A stretch of 64,000 nt of DNA from Cylindrodendrum hubeiense (Eukaryota; Ascomycota; Sordariomycetes; Hypocreales; Nectriaceae). The stretch is taken from NCBI GenBank assembly GCA_014621425.1, contig JAANBB010000050.1:62001-126000 (forward strand), in the 5' to 3' direction. Of the stretch, positions 1 to 11,574 are shown one piece after another. Each line of letters begins with the position of its first letter. Positions within the stretch are counted from its first letter, which is position 1. Below the pieces are notes generated by a model. The model had not been told where the DNA came from and did no database searches. It saw only the letters and a list, made by a program, of their open reading frames with translations. A program made the position numbers and the translations under genes.

Positions 1-2418
1 GAGCTCAGCTACGACTTTCACTATTCCCACAAGTGGAGGTAAGCAACTCTTCTCTCTATTCAGATATCACCTAACCGTTATTTAGAAATATTGGAATCCT
101 TTGCGGTTTCGCAAGTCTGTTCTACTGCACCTACATCATTGCAGCCGAGTATGCTCGACCACCCAAAGGAAAAGGCGAGATCCTTGTCTTCCGCCGTTCC
201 AAGATGCCCTCTCACTTGAAGTCGGCACGTAAGGATATCGAAAACCAGGCATCAGAATGGCCAGTTGTTGAAAAGGTGTCTGCCATCGCGAGAAGTAAGG
301 AAGACGACGACGTCCAACTCAGCCCCCGCATGCTCCAGAAGCCCATTTTCCACTGGGAAGATCTCTGCTTTGACCTCACGGTAAATGGAAAAGATCGCCG
401 AATCCTCAACCATGTGGATGGTTGGGTTCAGCCTGGAACCATCACAGCCCTCATGGTGAGCACATCCAATTTGATGAGCTTGAACCAGAACTAACGTTGT
501 ATCACAGGGTGCCTCTGGCGCAGGAAAGACAACTCTACTCGATGCTTTGGCCACTCGTTTGAACATTGGTGTCCTGAGTGGCGATACCATGGTCAACGGA
601 AAGCCTACTGATGCGTCCTTTTCTCATCAAGTAGGCTATGCGCAGCAGCAAGATTTGCATCTCAACACTTCAACAGTGCGCGAAGCTCTTGAATTCAGCG
701 CTCTTCTTAGGCAGAGCGCCGAAATCCCACGTGCCGAGAAATTGGCCTACGTTGATGAAGTTATCGGGCTTTTGGAGATGGAGACGTTTGCAGATGCCAT
801 CATCGGAGCGCCGGGAGAGGGACTGAATGTCGAGCAGCGCAAGCGGTTGACAATTGGTGTCGAACTTGCCGCACGGCCTCAACTCTTGGTCTTCCTTGAC
901 GAACCCACCTCCGGATTGGACTCTCAAACCTCTTGGTCAGTCTGTGACTTGATCCAAAAGCTGGCGAGGAGCGGACAGGCCATTCTTTGCACCATTCACC
1001 AGCCTTCAGCGATGCTTTTCTCCCGGTTTGACCGACTGTTGCTCCTGCAGCCTGGTGGCAAAACGGTGTACTTTGGTGGTGAGTACCTGAAGTCCCTCGT
1101 TCTGAGATGCGGCTAACAAGTGTAGATATCGGAAACGAGTCTAGGAAGGTGATTGAGTATTTTGAGAAACATGGTGCGCCTCGATGCCCCTCGACGGAGA
1201 ACCCTGCCGAGTGGATTCTTGACGTGACGCTCCCTTCAGCCGATGGTCCTGACTGGTCTGAAACTTGGCGCTCGTCTGGCGAGTATGCGGCAGTGAAGTT
1301 GGAGCTTACACGCCTTCGGGGTCTCGGGTCCTCCAACGCCACCGAGGTCGGAGGGTTCCAATCTCAGCATCATGAGTTTGTGTGCCCCTTCTGGACTCAG
1401 CTCTGGGAAGTCTTTTTCCGAACAGCGAAGCATTTTTGGAGGTCGCCGACCTACCTGTGGTCCAAACTCTCCGTCACGATCCTTTTCGTAAGTTCCATTG
1501 GCGACAACCCTCTATTTCTGTTATTAACCTCTTGACCAGGCACTCTTCCTCGGCTTCAGCTTCACAGACTCCGATTTGAGCCTTCAAGGCATGAAAAATC
1601 AGCTCTACGCTTTCTTCATGGGTTTCCTTATCCTACAACCTTACAACAAGCAACTGATGCCGTTCTTTACCCCCCAGAGGTCGCTGTATGAGGCCAGAGA
1701 AGGTCCGTCGAAGATCTACCACTGGGTAGTCTTCATCCTCTCTCAAGTCATGGTCGAGTTTATCTGGAACACCTTGGGCGCTGTTCTCTTCTTTTTCTGC
1801 TGGTACTACCCCGTTGGCTTCCCAAGCAGCACATCAGATGACGCCAGCATCCGTGGCTTCACTACCTTTTTGTTTATTTGGCAGCTTCTGCTCTGGATCT
1901 CCACTCTGTCGCAGGCCGTCATCGCGCCTCTTGTCTCAGCCGAGCTGGCAGCGGTCCCTGCGACCTTCATTGGTATCCTATCCATGGCCTTTTGCGGTGT
2001 CGGTATCATGCGTGAGCAATTGCCTGCCATCTGGGCCGACTTTGTGTATTACGTCTCGCCCATGACCTACCTCGCAAGTGGTGTCTTGAGCACTGTTCTA
2101 CACGATGCAAATGTGACCTGCTCTGCAAGCGAGATTGTAGGTATCCCAGCACAGGCCGGCATGCTCTGCGAGCAGTTTTTGGGCCCCTTCATTGAGGGTG
2201 CTGGTGGTGTGCTTGTTGATACCGGAAGCTCAGACGTGTGTGGGTGGTGCGCGATGACGACGTCGGATGATTACCTTGAAACATTTAATATTTATTACAG
2301 CCAACGATGGAGAAACTTTGGGCTCCTATGGGCGTACATCGTTTTTAACGTCTTTCTTACGTTGGGTTTCTACTATTGGGCCAGAGTTCCGAAGAAGCAG
2401 AGCCCGAAACAAAAATAG
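1..2418 (+). CDS. PDR-type (ABCG) ABC transporter, C-terminal half, 5' end outside window
   Basis: Plasma-membrane drug or toxin efflux pump of the pleiotropic drug resistance family; only the second half is in the window. I read five exons: 1-38, 86-455, 508-1078, 1126-1487 and 1540-2418, giving 740 in-frame codons including the stop. All four introns (46-52 bp) have GT...AG borders. The visible part holds the end of TMD1, then NBD2 with Walker [10 protein letters not shown], the degenerate C-terminal signature [12 protein letters not shown] and Walker [14 protein letters not shown], then TMD2 with about six hydrophobic segments. The tail is the usual short basic PDR end ([13 protein letters not shown]). 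The order TMD-NBD-TMD and the degenerate NBD2 signature are diagnostic of full-length fungal PDR pumps. No disruption is seen. Substrate is unknown. A second, unrelated ABC pump lies 2 kb downstream. Confidence 0.93.
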
Positions 2419-2567
2419 CTACAGTTAGATATACCCGGTGGCTACACAAATAATATCCTATGTTAATTTTCCTGAAATGTAAAACTGTGCATAGTACGCT
2501 TGCTCATATGTTCCGAAACTGCAGACTGGCATTTGACAAGAGTCTTGATTAATATCTAAGCTGCTAT

Positions 2568-3221
2568 CTACTCCTTTACAGCCATGACCCAGAGGAATAT
2601 GGAATCTCCAGGGTCACCGCGGAGCTCGCTCTCAAGCACCTTCAGCCCTGCTGCCTTGATAGCCTCGAGCGTGCGCTCTGGGCCCCAGCCGCTCCAGAAC
2701 ATCCATCCATCGTCGGCCTGCCAGCTGGGGTTGATGCTGGCCTCGGCCTCGGTCGACATGAAGTTGGCAAGGAGATGGCCCCCTGGTCGGAGCCACTTGG
2801 CGATGTTGCTCACCATTGCCGTCTGCTCGTCCCGCGGAAGGTGGATGATGCTGTACATGGCGGCCACGGCGTCGAGGGAGTTGTCGGCAAAAGACAGCTT
2901 CATCATGTCGCCCTGGTTCCAGGTGACTCGGTCGCCGCCGCAGTCCTCGAGGTTCTTCTTGGCCAGTCCCAGCTGCGCTGCCGACATGTCGTTGGCAACG
3001 ACGGCCGTGTTGGGGTTTGACAGCAGCAACTTGGTGGCGGGGATGCCCGCACCGCAACCGAGCTCCAACACCGAGATTGGGGCCTCCTGGTTGGTGGGGA
3101 GCAGCTCCATCAGCTTGGACAGGAAGTGCGTTTTTGTGCCGGTGTTTCGCTCCGTCCAGACATTGTAGTCGGCAGCGATAATGTCATATGTCTTTTCGAT
3201 TTTCTCCTTGATGTCTGCCAT
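2568..3221 (-). CDS. Small SAM-dependent methyltransferase (class I fold)
   Basis: Single-exon gene of 217 aa. The SAM-binding motif I is VLELGCGAG at about residues 51-59, followed by an acidic-loop region (VVANDMS, about 74-80) and the motif DAVAAMYSIIHLP near residue 117, which fits methyltransferase_11/25-type enzymes. There is no signal peptide or membrane segment, so it is probably cytosolic. Such stand-alone enzymes often methylate small molecules, but nothing here fixes the acceptor. It converges tail-to-tail with the PDR pump (150 bp between stops). Its neighbours are two efflux pumps and a P450, so a role in metabolite modification or detoxification is a reasonable inference. The start is the first ATG, followed directly by the amphipathic N-terminal helix typical of the family. 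Confidence 0.85.
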   Translation of the reverse strand: MADIKEKIEKTYDIIAADYNVWTERNTGTKTHFLSKLMELLPTNQEAPISVLELGCGAGIPATKLLLSNPNTAVVANDMSAAQLGLAKKNLEDCGGDRVTWNQGDMMKLSFADNSLDAVAAMYSIIHLPRDEQTAMVSNIAKWLRPGGHLLANFMSTEAEASINPSWQADDGWMFWSGWGPERTLEAIKAAGLKVLESELRGDPGDSIFLWVMAVKE

Positions 3222-4359
3222 GGCTGCTGCTGTCTCGTCTCCGCGGAGCGTGTGTTTTTTAGCACTTATAGAGTATGAAATATCTATTCGAAGGGTGCAA
3301 CATTCGATCTATATAGAATGACTTTAAAGGCGGGGTACATCTCGATGACTGTTCGGCGAGCTAGTGTGGCTAGCGGGAAATTCGAGTGCGCCAATGGTCA
3401 ACCCACAGCAAAGTGTGCTGATGGTCAATTCCATCAGTCGGTGTGTATATCCTCGTATAACAGTTAGTCATGCCGAATCCTTCGATGCTACATGGGGAAA
3501 TTATCACAATGATCTTCAGAACCACATTTTCCCCGCAACTCTAGTCACAGCAGAGAAACCCTACCTAAAATACACCAAATGCCACGGATGTAACACTATG
3601 ACAAAAATGTGCAGAAACACGAAGCAGAGTCCCCCTCTGAGCTGCAATCTGATGTCGACTTAGTACAGGGAGAACCTCCGAATCCCCACACGGGGTCTTG
3701 AATCCAATCTTCATCAAAAATGCGACGTAGCGCTGGAAAGATGGAATTGTGATAATAGCTGTCAGAAAAAGCTGACAGGTGTGTATGAGTCAGGCGGCTT
3801 CATGGTGGTTACTGGACAGAGCAAAAAACAAGGGAAAATCCCAGCCAAACAGAGCCTACCTCGCTAATAGGTGACACAGTACTGCCATGCCAGTTCGTCC
3901 ACAGGTTCTGCATACTACTTTCATATGTCCTGCATCCTGACGTTGAAGCTGTTTGTGCGTATCCTGCAGCCCCGCGGGACCTAGCGAGTGTGGCGCACTC
4001 GCATGTCGCTACTCGCCAGCAATCCTCCGGACTCACGTCTACTATAATTCGGTGTTCCCGTCGCTCGATGATGTTGGGTGTCGTGGAGGATGCTGGGTTT
4101 GAAGACATCACCACCACGCCATGTAGAGAAAAGAATCAATTGGTGGGAGCATGAGCTTCTCGGCTTCACCGTGTTCGACGCTGCTCGAAGTCGCCATGTC
4201 GCCAAATGGCGAGGAATTGGAGCAAGTTAGACAACAACAACTACCAACTCTTTGGAGTCTAAAACATCTATTCATTACCTAGAAAGGTCCAGACGTAATA
4301 ACAGAGTTGTGGAGCTAAATAATAACACTGTATAGCAAGAATATACATATCCTTCTGCC
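3222..4359. other. Intergenic, no supported gene
   Basis: Divergent-side spacer between the methyltransferase start and the MDR pump stop. Short open frames exist on both strands (for example 3364-3663 plus, 3809-4205 minus), but none has a recognisable motif or coding-like composition. The first 200-300 bp should hold the methyltransferase promoter. Confidence 0.5.
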
Positions 4360-7300
4360 TCAACCCAAAGCCTTATCTAGTACCTGACCCTGACACATAT
4401 TGTAGTAAATACCTCGTTTCGTAAGTAACTCAACCAGACTACCCGCCTCGACGATTCTCCCAGCCTGAAAAACAAAGATGCAGTCCGCGTCCTTGACGGT
4501 GCTCAATCTATGCGCAACAGCAATCGTGGTTCGTTTACCATCCTTGGCAGCCTCACTCAGCGCAGCCTGGACGATCTTCTCACTCTCCGTGTCCAACGCA
4601 CTGGTTGCCTCATCTAGGAGTAGGATCTCTGGATCTCGGATCAGAGCACGAGCAATGGCGATGCGCTGTCGTTGGCCACCAGAAAGCTTGGCACCGCGGG
4701 AGCCGACCTCGGTCCCTAGGCCTTCGGGCAACGACAAGACGAAGTCGAAGATGTTTGCGTCTTTGCAGGCTTGTTCTATTTGCGCTTCTGTAGCTTCCTT
4801 CGATTCGACTAGACCCATCGCAACATTCTGGCCGATGCTGCCTTGATACAGTACCGGCTCTTGCTGGACTAGGGCTAAGCGGCGACGATGTTCTTGTGGT
4901 GTCGTGTCGTGGATCGGCTGATCATCGATGGCGATGTAGCCAGATGTTGGATCGTAAAAGCGTGAGAGGAGATTTATCATGGTGGACTTGCCGCAGCCTG
5001 ATGGACCGACGAAGGCGATAAATTTGCCGGGTGGGATGTTAACGCTGACGCCGGAAATGACGTTTGAGCGTGGGCGGGAAGGGTAGGCAAAGTCGAGCGC
5101 CCGACAATCGACAGCAACAGCTTTAGTGTCTTTCGAGAACTCGTCCGGAGTAGGCTCATCATCCGAAAATGAATTGTCAATGGTCGGAACTCGCTGGCGC
5201 AGCCAGAAGATGTAGTTGGTCGAGCCTGTCGCTTTTGTGATGCTTGTCGTGTACTGGAACAAAGCAGCCGCATTCTCACCCCCAAGCACGACGGCGATGA
5301 AGACGACGAAAAACTGCTCATTGGTGTACTCGCCAGTCGATATGAGCTTTCCACCGTACCAGAAGCCCAGGGCCATGACCAAGAAATTTATGGATTGCGT
5401 CAACGCGTACCAGAGCATTGTAAACGTCAGCGCCTTCATAGACTGCTCTGCACTAATGTCCAGCCGTTCTCGGTATATCTCGAGCATCTTTTTCTCTAGC
5501 GTAAGGGACGCTACCGTACGGATAGCTGAGATGGCTTCTGTTGCGATCGCAGCACTGCTCGCGAAGCGCGCCGAAATGTCTTCTTCCAGCTTGTACTCGA
5601 GGCGGATGCGCAAGTAGCCACTTAGCAGCAGCGGAGGGAGAGCAGCAAACACGCAGACAAGGCCCAGCTTCCAGCCGTAAGCGATACCCAGGACCGAAAC
5701 GGCGATAACCGTGACGACATTGATCAAAATCAAACCTGAGTTTACACCCAAAAGCTCGTTGATGTTCCAGGCATGCGTCAATAGCCGAGCGCAGATGGCG
5801 CCGGTAGCGTTGTGTTCCAGATCGAAGAACGCAATCTCTTGCTTTAGGGTATTCCTGAAGAGTTCGCGGCGGTACCTCCGGCTGACTTTCTGTGGTATAT
5901 CATCAGGACTGAACGAATAATTGGAGGAGACGGGTGATTAAGATTGATCGTAACGCGCGGAAGGGAATGCACTTACCTGGATGATGAAGTTGGCCGACCA
6001 TCCCAAGATGAAGTATAAGAAGAAGTTGGCGAGGGCGACGACGAAGAACATTAGCGCCCAGAAATCTCCACGAGCAACGATCTCGCTATCACTCATCTGA
6101 AATACTTGGAGGGTCTTGGCGAAAATGACAGCTTGTGCTGGAAAGGTACCACCTGGGACGAGTTAGAAAAGGATACGTGCTGGAGAGCTGTAAACACAAA
6201 CCTCCGAGAACACACACGAAAGCGAACATGGCGTAAAATCCCCACAGATCCCGCTGGTCCTTTATCAACAACCACAGACAGCGAATGGTACTATATCCCA
6301 TTGTCTCCTGTGCAAGTGGCTGAGCAGTCACATCCACAGCCTGTACCCCTCCGCTCCTCGTGCGATGCAAGGACAGCCGCGCGGCAGACTTTGGATCATC
6401 CTTCTCTTCACTCCATACATTATCCGATTCAGGCTGTTCTGTAGCCTTGCCTTTTGAGTTCTCCAGATCTTGCGCCCGGACAAGTCTCGCATAAGCACCA
6501 TCTTTAGCAATGAGTTCATGGTGTGTCCCTTGCTCAATGAGTCTACCAGCGGATATCACGACGATGTTGTCCGCCTTCTGCACCGTAGACAATTTGTGCG
6601 CGATCGTTATGGTAGTCCGACCGACAGAGATGTTATCGAGCGCGCTCTGAACAATCTTCTCCGCCTTCGGATCAAGAGCACTCGTCGCTTCATCTAGCAG
6701 CAGAACCGATGGTCGAGATATGATGCTGCGTGCGATAGCGATACGTTGCTTTTGGCCTCCAGACAGCATGCGTGCACGCTCACCGATCTGTGTGTCGTAC
6801 CCCTTAGGCAACATATCTATGAACTCATGGGCATAGGCGTTTTGACAAGCTTCCTTTACAAGAGCAAGCTTCTCCTCGTACGAAGCGCCAGCGTACTGTG
6901 TCCCCTCTAAGCCGAAAGCAACGTTGTCAAAGATTGACCCGCTAAATAGGACCGGCTCCTGCTGCACGAGACGAATCTGCGTGCGCAACCAGGCAATGTT
7001 GAGTTTCTGGATATCCAGGTCGTCGAATAGGATCATACCGGCGGCCGGATCGTACCAGCGCTCTAGAAGCCCGACGATTGTGCTCTTCCCCGAGCCACTG
7101 GCACCGACCACGGCTGTCGTCTTGCCGGCGGGGACGCTTAGGCTCAAGCCGTCGAGGACTTTGGTATCCGGACGAGATGGGTAGGAGAACTCAATAGCTC
7201 TTACTTCAATCTCACCAACACATTTCTCAGGTGTCAACCCTGCAGACGAGAGAGGGTCGATGGCAGACTCCTTGTCGATGATGCGGAAGAGTTCGTCGGC

Positions 7301-8418
7301 AGCAGCGGCTGCTTTGGTAATTATAATTATCTGGGGCGCAATCTGGGTAAGAGATGTGGCGGCAAGGACGACCGCGAAGATGACGCTGCGAAGAGAGATA
7401 ATTAGAAACCATCCGCCAGAGGAAGCAAGCTAGAGCATGTACGTTACAACATTCCCCGGTTTATCAACCTCACCACTAGCGAACATCCTTACACCCTGCC
7501 AGAAGGCAAGACCGTATCCCGAGTAGACGCAGAAGAACTCGGTGGCGAACAACACACCATAATTCGGCGACTTCTTCATGCCGACGCGCTCCATTTCGGC
7601 CAGGAACTTTCCGTAGCGCTTCGCCATGGTCGGTTGCAACCAGAAAGCATGAACGGTTGAGATACTGGAGAAGACGTCCTCGGCGAGAAGGCTAGCGCGC
7701 GAAAAGATGTCCATCAGCTTGTCCTCGCTCTTCACCTCGATGGTCATGCACACTCCGGTAACGATGACAATGGTTGGGACGACGCATATAGTGATGAGGG
7801 TGAGTTTCCACTGCACCACGAAGGCGACGATGAAGGCCACGACGAAGGTAGAACAGCTCTGGATAAAAATGGACAGCTTTTCCGAAATGCCGCTCGTGAC
7901 AAGATTGCCGTTTGTGGTGACCTTGACAGACGGCGACCCGGTGTCTTCTGAATCGAAGTAGCTCATGTCCTGGCGCAAGAGGCTCTGCAGAAAGTCAAGG
8001 CGCAACGCCTTCGTAGCTCGGATGGCGGCTGTCGATACGCAAACGGTGTGGATGTAGACGAGGAAGAATTTGGCGATGAACAAATACACGAAATAGAGGC
8101 TGAACACGCACGTTACGTCACGCTGTCCACGACACGACGTCTGGATTGGCAGACGACTTACGAGTACCTCGACACCTCGGTCATGTAATCGTCAGGGCTA
8201 ACGGCGCCAATGGCAAAGTTGTTAAACGTCATCACAAACTTGCCAAAGACCAGGTCCATCAGCGGAAGCGCCGCGCCGGCCGCGATGGCCGCGGCAAAGG
8301 CCACCGAGTACAGGATCCAGCTGGTTCGGTCGGCAAACTTGAAGATGCGCATGTAGCTCTTGAAGCCGGACGGGTTTGGCCCATCCTCAGCGCGACAGTT
8401 CTCGCTGCTCTCCGACAT
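4360..8418 (-). CDS. MDR-type (ABCB, P-glycoprotein-like) full ABC transporter
   Basis: Complete multidrug exporter, 1267 aa after splicing. Exons on the minus strand: 8418-8162, 8099-7443, 7385-6202, 6152-5977 and 5889-4360. The four introns (49-87 bp) have GT...AG borders and keep the frame. Architecture is TMD1-NBD1-TMD2-NBD2. NBD1 has Walker A GASGSGKST (about residue 400), signature LSGGQKQRIAIA (about 512) and LLLDEATSALD. NBD2 has Walker A GPSGCGKST (about 1052), signature LSGGQRQRIAIA (about 1160) and LLLDEATSALD. Each TMD carries about six hydrophobic helices; the first starts near residue 34. Length and order match fungal Ste6/Mdr-like pumps of the plasma membrane. Both ATP sites look intact. 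Substrate is unknown; it may serve detoxification together with the PDR pump and P450 nearby. Confidence 0.95.
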
Positions 8419-9908
8419 GGCGTCGGGTGAAGGGGAAACGAACGCGAAGTGGCATGAAACGAAGCCTCACCATTACCAGCGCCAGTTGGTCGGTGTTGGT
8501 CGGTGTTGGTTGGTGATTGTTGGTTGCTTGGTAGACTGCTGACTCAAGATGGTGCCTAAGGCATATGTGCGCACTGGAAAATGAGAAAACACGTCGGGGA
8601 TTGCGTTGCTTTGTAGACGCTAGGCAATCCGGGCCTCTGCTCCAGTGCTGTCGTGTATCTGGTCCGCCTGTCTTCTGCGATTCCCGTTTCGCAAAAGTAA
8701 GCCCACCAGTACGTTCCCCATACACAAACTCCTCGGTTTGTCAGCGCGGCAAGGGGCCTCTGTTGAGTGCACATGAGCAGCCGCATGGTGGCATTCAGCC
8801 GTGGGACATGGTCGAGGCGAACAAGTGTCACCCGCACGGAAGCGCGTACGCGACCGATCACGGCTAGCCTTCATTGCTTGCTGGGCTGGCTCCCACCGTA
8901 CCACTCAGTCAGTGACGGGAGGGATCCCCGCACGTCGTTCCACCTTTTGTCAGCCCCGTAAGCCATCGAGATCTGTTGCTGACTGCCAACGACTGGAATA
9001 TCATGGCCTCACACCATCTGTACACTAATGCCTGCCGTTGGTAAAAAAAGAAATTTCCTGTTTAGGAAAAAGGTTGCCCACTTCACTACGCTTTAATCTA
9101 ATTAGTGGAATATTCCCCGGGCTTAATTAGCCATTGAAGAGTACATCTATTTGGATTGTAGATTATTAAACTATATCATCAGCTTTATAAAGAAGAATAT
9201 CGAGATTAACTCCACTGAATTACAATCTAAGTACATTGAGATTTCAATACTTGAAACGATACGTAGTGAAAATAGATGATTGATGTGCTTACTGTTTACG
9301 AACCCCGCCTCCAGCCCACTTGTTGGTTCATTCAACTGGGCCTCATGACGCACTCACACCAGATTATACACTCAATACATACTCAGCACTTTTATATTAC
9401 TTCTTTCTTTATGATCCAAGAAACTGCCCAATGTCCACTTGATCCAATCTAAAGTCCCGTCAACTCAACCTAAGGGTGCCCAGATCAAGCGGCCACGAGA
9501 GGCCGACGCGATTGAATGATTGGAAGTGTTGGTTTTAAAACATGTCCGCTGGTATTGTTTTATGCTGCCCCATATATGTAGCAATGCAATTTAATACAAA
9601 CCAGTGATACAATATTGATCTATTATGCTTACTATTGGATACAAACCTATTGCAATTGATGTGGATTAAGCGTTCAATCTGGTGTGGACTCTGAATCTGG
9701 CAATCGTGCTTACGCAGGTCAGTTCCGGCCCCCTCCTCTTTGGTGAGGGGTTTATGTCTTTCTCTTTCACCCTTATGACTAGGCTCTAGATATCCGTGTA
9801 TCAGAGGATGACGCAAATCCTGCCATTTTTATTTGTTTGCCGCATGAGGACTCAATTTAACCGTCCGTCTCACCCTACATCATCCTTTCTTTTGATGTTG
9901 CTATCAAT
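8419..9908. other. Divergent intergenic region, promoters of MDR pump and P450
   Basis: The MDR pump and the P450 are transcribed away from each other across about 1.5 kb. Apart from the 10-bp repeat near the pump I see no gene; open frames here are short and motif-free. The 9040-9260 part is AT-rich. Confidence 0.5.
8486..8515. repeat. 10-bp tandem repeat (x3) in the MDR pump 5' region
   Basis: Three head-to-tail copies of TTGGTCGGTG (the third has one change) end about 70 bp upstream of the MDR pump ATG, followed by looser TTGGTTG copies to about 8526. On the transcribed strand this reads CACCGACCAA. It could be 5' UTR low complexity or a cluster of regulator sites. Confidence 0.7.
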
Positions 9909-11480
9909 ATGATGGCCATCAAGATGTACCTCGTTTTCAATCCACCGGTATTCTTTCTGGTGGTGGCGCTTGGAACCGTCGCATGCGTGCTTATCAGGCG
10001 TTTCTCCATCCGCCGTCAATTCGCGCGCGACCACGGTTGCAAACCAGGGGCGAGATGCTTCAGTAACGATCCTTTCCTAGGCCTCGACACAATTCCCGAG
10101 ACTATCCGCGTTTTCAGGCAGCACAAAATTCTTGAAGCGAGTTGCGAGCGCTTCCGTGAGTACGGCAACACATTTACAGTAAAGGAGCTACACAGACGTG
10201 CAATCGTCACAGTGGAGCCGGAGAACATCAAGACCATCCTTTCACTTAACTTCACCCACTACGGTATCAGCCATCGCCTTGAACCGTTTAAGCCACTGTT
10301 GGGGGAGGGTATCTTCGACACAGATGGCGACCACTGGGCCGCGTCACGCTCTCTCATCCGACCCAGCTTTACCATTAACCAGGTGGCTGACTTGACGTCG
10401 TTTGAGGATCTGATTCAGGACCTTTTTTCATTGCTGCCACGCGATGGTAGGACAGTCGTGGACCTGCAGGATCTATTTTTCCGCTACACTATCGATTCTG
10501 CAACCGAGTTCCTGTTCGGACAATCAGTCGGTAGTTTGAAGGAGACACAGCCAGAACACGATTTCGCCGGCGCATTTCATTATGCCCAAAAGGCCATTAT
10601 AACACGATGTATGTTGGGCGCATTGAGAATATTTTACCGCGACAAAAAGGCCGATGAATGCAACCGCATCTGCCGAGGATTCGCCCAGCCATTCGTCGAC
10701 GAGGCATTCCACAAAGTCGATGTAAGAATGGAAGACAGAGAAACACAACAAGCTGCGACGAAACGCATTTTCTCACACGAATTGGCTTCGCGGACATCTG
10801 ATAGACATCGGGTTCTAAATGAGTCGATGAATCTTCTATTAGCTGGTCGTGATACTACCGCCAGTCTACTCAGCAATTTGTTCTTCATGTTGGCGAAAAG
10901 TCCCGTGATATGGGACAAGTTGCGTAAAGAAGTAGCTTGCCTGGACGGTCGCCAGCCAACTTATGAAGAGCTTCGCAGCCTTAAATATGTCCGTTACTGT
11001 ATGGATGAATGTAAGAGAAAGCTCTCCATTCCGTGGATCTCACTAACTGTCTTAGCGCTGCGCCTGCATCCGGTTGTGCCACGCAATGAGCGAGAGGCGT
11101 TACGCGACACTGTCCTACCGATTGGCGGAGGTAAGGATGGTCTTTCACCAGTCCTCGTTCCCAAAGGTACCATAGTGGCCTACAACGTATATGCAATGCA
11201 TCGACGGACGGATATCTACGGACCGGATGCAGAAGAATTCCGTCCAGAACGCTGGGAGGATAGAAAGCTGCAGCCACGCTGGGCTTATCTGCCCTTCAAT
11301 GGAGGTCCATGCATCTGCATAGGCCAACGATATGCTTTGACCGAAGTTGGTTACGTTATTGTCCGAATGGCCCAGGAGTTCCGCGTCTTGGAAAGTCGAG
11401 ATGCAGGGCCGTGGGAGGAATCGCTGACCTTGACCCTGTGCTCGCGGAATGGAACCAAGGTGTGTCTCACTCCGGCTTGA
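9909..11480 (+). CDS. CYP52-like cytochrome P450 (alkane/fatty-acid hydroxylase type)
   Basis: Probable ER-anchored monooxygenase, 508 aa after splicing. Exons 9909-11010 and 11056-11480. The 45-bp intron (GTAAGA...CTAAC...TTAG) is a multiple of three and has no stop, so the unspliced frame stays open, but only splicing restores the K-helix ESLRLHPVVP. Residues 9-31 form a membrane anchor. The I-helix is AGRDTT (about 310), the PERF-like region is FRPERWED, and the haem loop is FNGGPCICIG with ligand Cys near residue 455. Family members hydroxylate the terminal carbon of n-alkanes or fatty acids; that is known of the family, not shown here. Oddity: the usual arginine two residues before the haem Cys is itself a cysteine. 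It could also belong to another CYP52-clan family such as CYP584 or CYP539. Confidence 0.88.
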   Translation: MMAIKMYLVFNPPVFFLVVALGTVACVLIRRFSIRRQFARDHGCKPGARCFSNDPFLGLDTIPETIRVFRQHKILEASCERFREYGNTFTVKELHRRAIVTVEPENIKTILSLNFTHYGISHRLEPFKPLLGEGIFDTDGDHWAASRSLIRPSFTINQVADLTSFEDLIQDLFSLLPRDGRTVVDLQDLFFRYTIDSATEFLFGQSVGSLKETQPEHDFAGAFHYAQKAIITRCMLGALRIFYRDKKADECNRICRGFAQPFVDEAFHKVDVRMEDRETQQAATKRIFSHELASRTSDRHRVLNESMNLLLAGRDTTASLLSNLFFMLAKSPVIWDKLRKEVACLDGRQPTYEELRSLKYVRYCMDECKRKLSIPWISLTVLALRLHPVVPRNEREALRDTVLPIGGGKDGLSPVLVPKGTIVAYNVYAMHRRTDIYGPDAEEFRPERWEDRKLQPRWAYLPFNGGPCICIGQRYALTEVGYVIVRMAQEFRVLESRDAGPWEESLTLTLCSRNGTKVCLTPA

Positions 11481-11574
11481 AACGCTGAGTTGGCCAGGTA
11501 GCTAGAATGATATTAGAGAGGACTGAAAAGGCGATAACGATAAGTAACACAGCCTATCTGGTATAATAAAACTC

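Noticed and set aside
2584..3168. Long plus-strand frame of 194 codons over the methyltransferase
   Set aside because: It is antisense to a gene with clear methyltransferase motifs and has no motif of its own.
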